10,851 bases of DNA from Emmonsiellopsis sp. PD_33. Its lineage: Eukaryota > Ascomycota > Eurotiomycetes > Onygenales > Ajellomycetaceae. Position numbers and translations under genes: made by a program. Each line of letters begins with the position of its first letter. Within the stretch, counting starts at the first letter, position 1. The notes under the pieces were generated by a model. It ran no database searches. It was not told where the DNA came from and saw only the letters and a list, made by a program, of their open reading frames with translations. The stretch is from contig JANTQF010000593.1 in assembly GCA_032988165.1 (NCBI GenBank), forward strand, positions 1 through 10,851. The letters run 5' to 3'. Below, in pieces: positions 7,661 through 10,851 of this stretch.

Positions 7661-8984
7661 CTACATGTCATCTTCATCCACCTTCATCTCTCTGTAGTTT
7701 GCACCATATGCCTGGTATGCCTCCTACATTTCCTTTGCAATTTCATCTCTTTTCTTAACCATATACTCTCTATTGACATCTGCAGGATGTTCTTTATGAT
7801 TTCCTGTAGGTAGCTATAAGCTAGATAACTCTGCATTTTCCTGTAAGTCATCATCATCTTTATAGCCCTGATGCTTGTTTATGAAGTTATGGAGCATTGC
7901 TAATCCATATACCAGTTGAACCTGTGTTTTGATGCTAAATCTATTCCTCAGGCAGTTATATATATAGAATTGATATTTAAAAACATCAAATGCCTATTCA
8001 ACAATGTTCTGGAGGCTTGAATGTCAGAGATTGAAGAGTTCTTGGGCATTTTCAGGCCTTCTATTAATGTGTCCCCACTCCTTGAGGTAATATCACATGC
8101 TGGAATAGAGGGAAAGGATTGATGGGTTCCTTTATGAATATCCAGCATCTACTAGAAGATAACAGCTAGTTGGTAGGGCAAAATCATCTTCTTCAGTAGA
8201 AGTAAGGACTTGCAAGTCATAGCAAGATCCCTCCATTCCTACATATATATATATGAAGTTGAGGTTGAAGTTGCACACCACCATGATGTTCTGTGAGATC
8301 CACCTCTTTCAATTTTGCCATACATGTTGATTTTTTGTAGGGACTGAGATAGCAAGGTAAGTTCCATCCAGTGCATTCAGAGCACCTTTGAAGAACAGCC
8401 ATTATTGGTAATCTACCTATAATGCCTTCTCACTATACTCTACTGGTGGAATCTTAATGATGTGTTTGTATAGGATGCATAGTGCTTCAAGAACTTCATG
8501 AAATACACTAAGAAAACAGGTGAGTATTTCCCTAGATGATTCAACAGTTATTATACTTAACTAATGTTGAGATAGTTGCAATTGAATGTTGGAACATCTC
8601 CACAGCATTCCAGTAAGAGACCCCCTGAGTGATGATATATAGAAATATCAACACCTTTTGCTCAATCTTTATAGTGTTCAATCAATTTGACTCAGTGAGA
8701 TCTATATTCATTCACAGCTATTTAATGAGTTCCAACACCATACTAAGCCTCATTCTCATCATATTCTTAATCCATTGGGTGTGCATGTCAGGGTTGAGGA
8801 GCTGCATTATGAATTGAAGGCTGCAGAGTTCATCCATATACATGCTATGAAGACTGGTAGGCATAAATGTTGCAGCATGAGCCACTACCTCACTAACTAT
8901 TTAATAGATTAACTGTTGATGCTGCCTTTCAATGTCTTCAAGGATGTCTGCCTCATGTTGCTGTCACTGGTTTGCCATTGCCAT
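7661..8984 (-). pseudogene. PIF/Harbinger (DDE_4-type) transposase, decayed
   Basis: Reading leftward from an ATG at 8984 to a TAG at 7661-7663, the sequence follows the Harbinger nuclease pattern. An N-terminal part contains QWIKNMMRMRLSMVLELIK and FLYIITQGVSYWNAVEMFQHS. After that come FHEVLEAL, GALNALDGTYLAISVPTKNQH (D codon 8368-8366), QNIMVVCNFNLNFIY, GMEGSCYDLQVL (D codon 8218-8216), CYLLVDAGY (D codon 8149-8147), YYLKEWG, NAQELFNL and NIVE (E codon 7999-7997) followed by AFDVFK. The VDAGY aspartate to the glutamate is 49 residues, a spacing that fits the family. Five stops break the first part and nine the second. The frame changes between 8562 and 8506; a 49-nt GT...AG intron at 8556-8508 would restore it. 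Several stops fall where the family has Arg (CGA to TGA) or Trp (TGG to TAG). Not functional as it stands. Confidence 0.88.
8508..8556 (-). other. possible short intron in transposase gene
   Basis: Reading on the minus strand, GTATAA at 8556 and TTTTCTTAG ending at 8508 bound 49 nt with a CTCAC that could serve as branch point. Removing it joins the upstream ISTLV frame to the downstream FHEVLEAL frame. A frameshift in decayed sequence is the simpler alternative. Confidence 0.3.
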
Positions 8985-9080
8985 GTTTCCAGTCAAAAAT
9001 TATCAAAAATCATTAAGAATCATGAAGGAAGACACATAAAAATTACAATATTCAATATGGCATCTTGCAGATGCTGGCCT

Positions 9081-9107
9081 TGGGCAGCATCTGTGAGATG
9101 CTGCCCA
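9081..9107. repeat. perfect 12-bp inverted repeat, 3-nt loop
   Basis: TGGGCAGCATCT at 9081-9092 and AGATGCTGCCCA at 9096-9107 pair perfectly around GTG. Pairing continues for three more bases with a one-base bulge (9076-9110). It lies about 100 bp upstream of the transposase start, inside the transposon. It may be a binding site for the Myb-like protein or transposase, or a leader hairpin. Confidence 0.7.
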
Positions 9108-9284
9108 GGCTGTATGTTTTTTCATAAAAATCAACTAACCTTGCCTATTTTGGACAGAAATCTCCACTCTATACACTGTTGCACACCATCAAAGTCAAAA
9201 TTAACACTTCATGGTCAGGAATTGTTTTAATTACAAAAAGCACAAAAATCACTGAACACCCTGTGGTTCCTGACCATTCAAAAA

Positions 9285-9336
9285 TGACACTCAGCAGTAA
9301 GCTGACTGTGAGCAGTAAGCTTACCACTGAGTGTCA
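9285..9336. repeat. subterminal inverted repeat of the transposon
   Basis: TGACACTCAGCAGTAAGCT (9285-9303) and AGCTTACCACTGAGTGTCA (9318-9336) pair at 17 of 19 positions, 10 bp inside the right terminal repeat. The only two mismatches are adjacent: CA at 9295-9296 against TG in the complement of the other arm, as expected if both arms once had CG. GCAGTAAGCT also occurs as a direct repeat at about 9295 and 9312. Candidate transposase-binding region. Confidence 0.75.
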
Positions 9337-9346
9337 AAAATACGGC

Positions 9347-9363
9347 CTGCACTGAACACGGCC
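9347..9363 (-). repeat. right terminal inverted repeat
   Basis: CTGCACTGAACACGGCC, a perfect complement of the left terminus, followed by the CTA duplication at 9364-9366. It retains a CpG at 9359. Confidence 0.9.
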
Positions 9364-9366
9364 CTA

Positions 9367-10489
9367 GACGTTTTGTTTGCCTTGTCTATCTATTGTCTTT
9401 TTAACCACGAAGGCAAATTGCAATGGATTTTGCCTGTTATGAGCTCTCCCTGCTCCCACAAGCGCGGAACAGAACTACCGTAACAAGCTAATATTAGCAA
9501 CAAAGATATTGATCTGAAACTGCCACTGGAGTCTGTGAAAGGGCTAAAATGTTGGTTTTGCTTTTGTTTTCTCTTTATTATCTGGCTTGTCTCACTGCCC
9601 TTTTCATCCTTTCACCCTTTTCCTATTATCCTATCTCCATTCTTGACTCTTGTTCTTTATCCGCCCAGCCGAAGGGGCACCGGACAAATGGTATCATCTC
9701 AAACCCCAAAACACCAGAAATGCTACATGGCGAATCGGGTTGAATGAAATATGAAAAGAGAATTGCAGAATTCAACCATCGAATTACGTCAGCCGGGGTG
9801 GAAATCCTCTCATCCTCTCGCTCTGTAACTGGAATGTTGTGTCATGTCTGTCCCCGGATTACAGACAGCCGACAGTACCGGTTTCAGCTGCCGCTAACTA
9901 GGCCTGGAGATCCATCCGGATCCCCCCCAAGAATAGCCCTGGGCTAAGTTATTCACCAACCTGCAAAATCAGACCACGGAAAAACTCTCTGTTCGTTGCC
10001 CTCCTCTTTTTTCTTTGTCGTGACTGAAGTATGGGGTAACGATGGCTATGTATGGTGTAATTTCAAAAATCAGCCCATTTCTTCTCCCGCTGACCGGCGT
10101 ATTCGTATAGTTACGGTAACTATTGGCCATTTGCCGTAGATAAGAAACGGCCCTCAATCAACAGCCGCGGGATGAATGGAGATAGACCGACGAGTGACTT
10201 AGTTATGAAGCAAGTCAGATCGGATCCGCTTCCCTTGAGGCTTGCGGTCCCTCGCTCCCGACTCCAACCACTCACACGGCCAAGGAGGCGCCTGAGATAG
10301 CCACATTGAAACGCGCTCACAACACTCACAGCGCTCAACAACCCATCTACATACTCTGATAGGCAGAGGACAATATGCAATTATATAACGACAACATCCC
10401 TCCCCACCCCACCCCTTCCTTCTCCAGATTCCCCTTGGCCCAACCATAGCAACAAAAAAAAGGAATAAAAAGGCCCCCAACCAACTTCA
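9367..10489. other. non-coding flank right of the transposon
   Basis: CpG dinucleotides reappear at once outside the element (9368, 9406, 9464 and onward), marking the boundary. Frames of about 60-90 codons here lack recognisable domains. A palindromic TAGCCCTGGGCTA lies at about 9933-9945. A TATA-like TATATAA at 10382-10388 is followed by a long C-rich tract, which could be the start of a promoter reading to the right, but no downstream gene is visible to support it. Confidence 0.4.
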
Positions 10490-10504
10490 CCCCCCCCCCC
10501 CCCC
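10490..10504 (+). repeat. C15 homopolymer
   Basis: Fifteen consecutive C in a C-rich tract that extends from about 10395 to 10545. It can pair with the G run 122 bp downstream. Confidence 0.9.
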
Positions 10505-10626
10505 GGCCCTTCTCCCCCCATCCAACCATCCATCCTCCCCCCGTAAAAAAAAAGCCAGCCACCATGTCACACCCACCCAGGCGCCTACCCAGCCAATTTT
10601 AAAATATCCTACAGTACATTTAATCC

Positions 10627-10655
10627 GGGGGGGAGGGGGGGGGGGGGGGGGGGGG
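10627..10655 (+). repeat. G7-A-G21 homopolymer
   Basis: Seven G, one A, then twenty-one G. Strong G-quadruplex potential, and prone to slippage and sequencing error, so the exact length is uncertain. Confidence 0.9.
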
Positions 10656-10851
10656 AGTTCGGAAGAGCAAATGGTTGAACCCCAGACACCCCGGAGAATC
10701 TGGTAGGGCGTCCTTCTTTTCAAAAAAAAAAACCGATTCCCACCATTCCTTCCCCTCATCGTTTGCTTCATCATCATTCTCCCAAGGTTCACTACTGGGT
10801 TTTTACATACCCTTACCCTTTACATGTTTGATTCCTGCATTCGCTTGTTCC
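10656..10851. other. window end, no gene recognised
   Basis: CT-rich plus strand with an A10 run at about 10722-10731; no supportable coding region. Could be promoter or leader DNA of a gene beyond the window. Confidence 0.3.

Larger units (their letters stand above)
5750..9363. mobile_element. PIF/Harbinger DNA transposon, full length but inactive
   Basis: A 3,614-bp element bounded by perfect 17-bp terminal inverted repeats (GGCCGTGTTCAGTGCAG at 5750-5766 and its complement at 9347-9363) and a CTA target duplication. It carries the two genes typical of the superfamily, a Myb/SANT-like DNA-binding protein and a DDE_4-type transposase, arranged tail to tail. Both are riddled with in-frame stops, so the copy cannot move by itself. 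Only four CpG dinucleotides remain (5753, 5817, 9343, 9359), while flanking DNA is CpG-rich. This implies C-to-T mutation at CpG on both strands after insertion or in an ancestral copy. Intact terminal repeats mean a functional relative could in principle recognise the ends. Confidence 0.92.

Noticed and set aside
8217..8402. separate 61-codon minus-strand ORF
   Set aside because: It is an out-of-frame reading of the transposase, whose ALDGTY and VPTKNQH motifs are in the neighbouring frame.
9535..9947. three short frames right of the transposon
   Set aside because: Each is under 75 codons and without domains, and they overlap or abut in different frames; nothing supports expression.
1..10851. 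CRISPR array, bacterial operon or phage content
   Set aside because: The fungal CreA, the fungal-type transposon and the large non-coding spacers show eukaryotic DNA, and no spaced direct-repeat array is present.

Overview
The window is nuclear DNA of a filamentous ascomycete, most likely a eurotiomycete. It holds one intact gene, the carbon catabolite repressor creA (minus strand, 1627-2940). The protein closely resembles the Aspergillus/Penicillium-type CreA, with two C2H2 fingers, the conserved PPPSKPITRSAPVSQVGSP block, the SHSHEEED acidic patch and the SISDIMSRPDGTQRKLPVPQ tail. No other intact gene could be supported; the other long reading frames lack homology, lie antisense to creA, or depend on non-ATG starts.

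Layout. 1-1626: sequence downstream of creA, GC-rich at the far left and AT-rich from about 400, with a 162-bp MITE-like element (567-728) bounded by perfect 19-bp inverted repeats. 1627-2940: creA. 2941-3730: a probable long creA 5' leader and proximal promoter. It has no ATG in the creA sense for 790 bp, a 47-nt pyrimidine tract on the creA strand, and a same-strand cluster of CreA-type SYGGRG sites, which suggests autoregulation. 3593-3756: phased CCGTA repeats, CCAAT boxes and a TCTG/CTAT microsatellite. 3760-5749: non-coding distal upstream DNA with scattered SYGGRG motifs, a GATA pair and a second dense SYGGRG cluster at 5533-5637.

5750-9363 is a 3,614-bp PIF/Harbinger-type DNA transposon with perfect 17-bp terminal inverted repeats and a CTA target-site duplication. 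It carries two convergent decayed genes: a Myb/SANT-like protein on the plus strand (6074-7231, seven in-frame stops) and a DDE_4-type transposase on the minus strand (7661-8984, about fourteen in-frame stops plus one frame change that a short intron may explain). Its most striking property is an almost complete absence of CpG: none between 5819 and 9342, against CpG-rich flanks. This points to CpG-directed C-to-T mutation (a RIP-like or methylation-deamination process) acting on the repeat and stopping at its ends. Two CpGs survive in the terminal repeats and two lie close inside them.

9367-10851 is non-coding as far as can be seen. It ends in low-complexity DNA with a C15 run and an interrupted G7-A-G21 run. 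The overall picture is a global metabolic regulator with an unusually long, motif-rich upstream region and a dead, mutation-silenced transposon about 2.8 kb upstream of its start codon.
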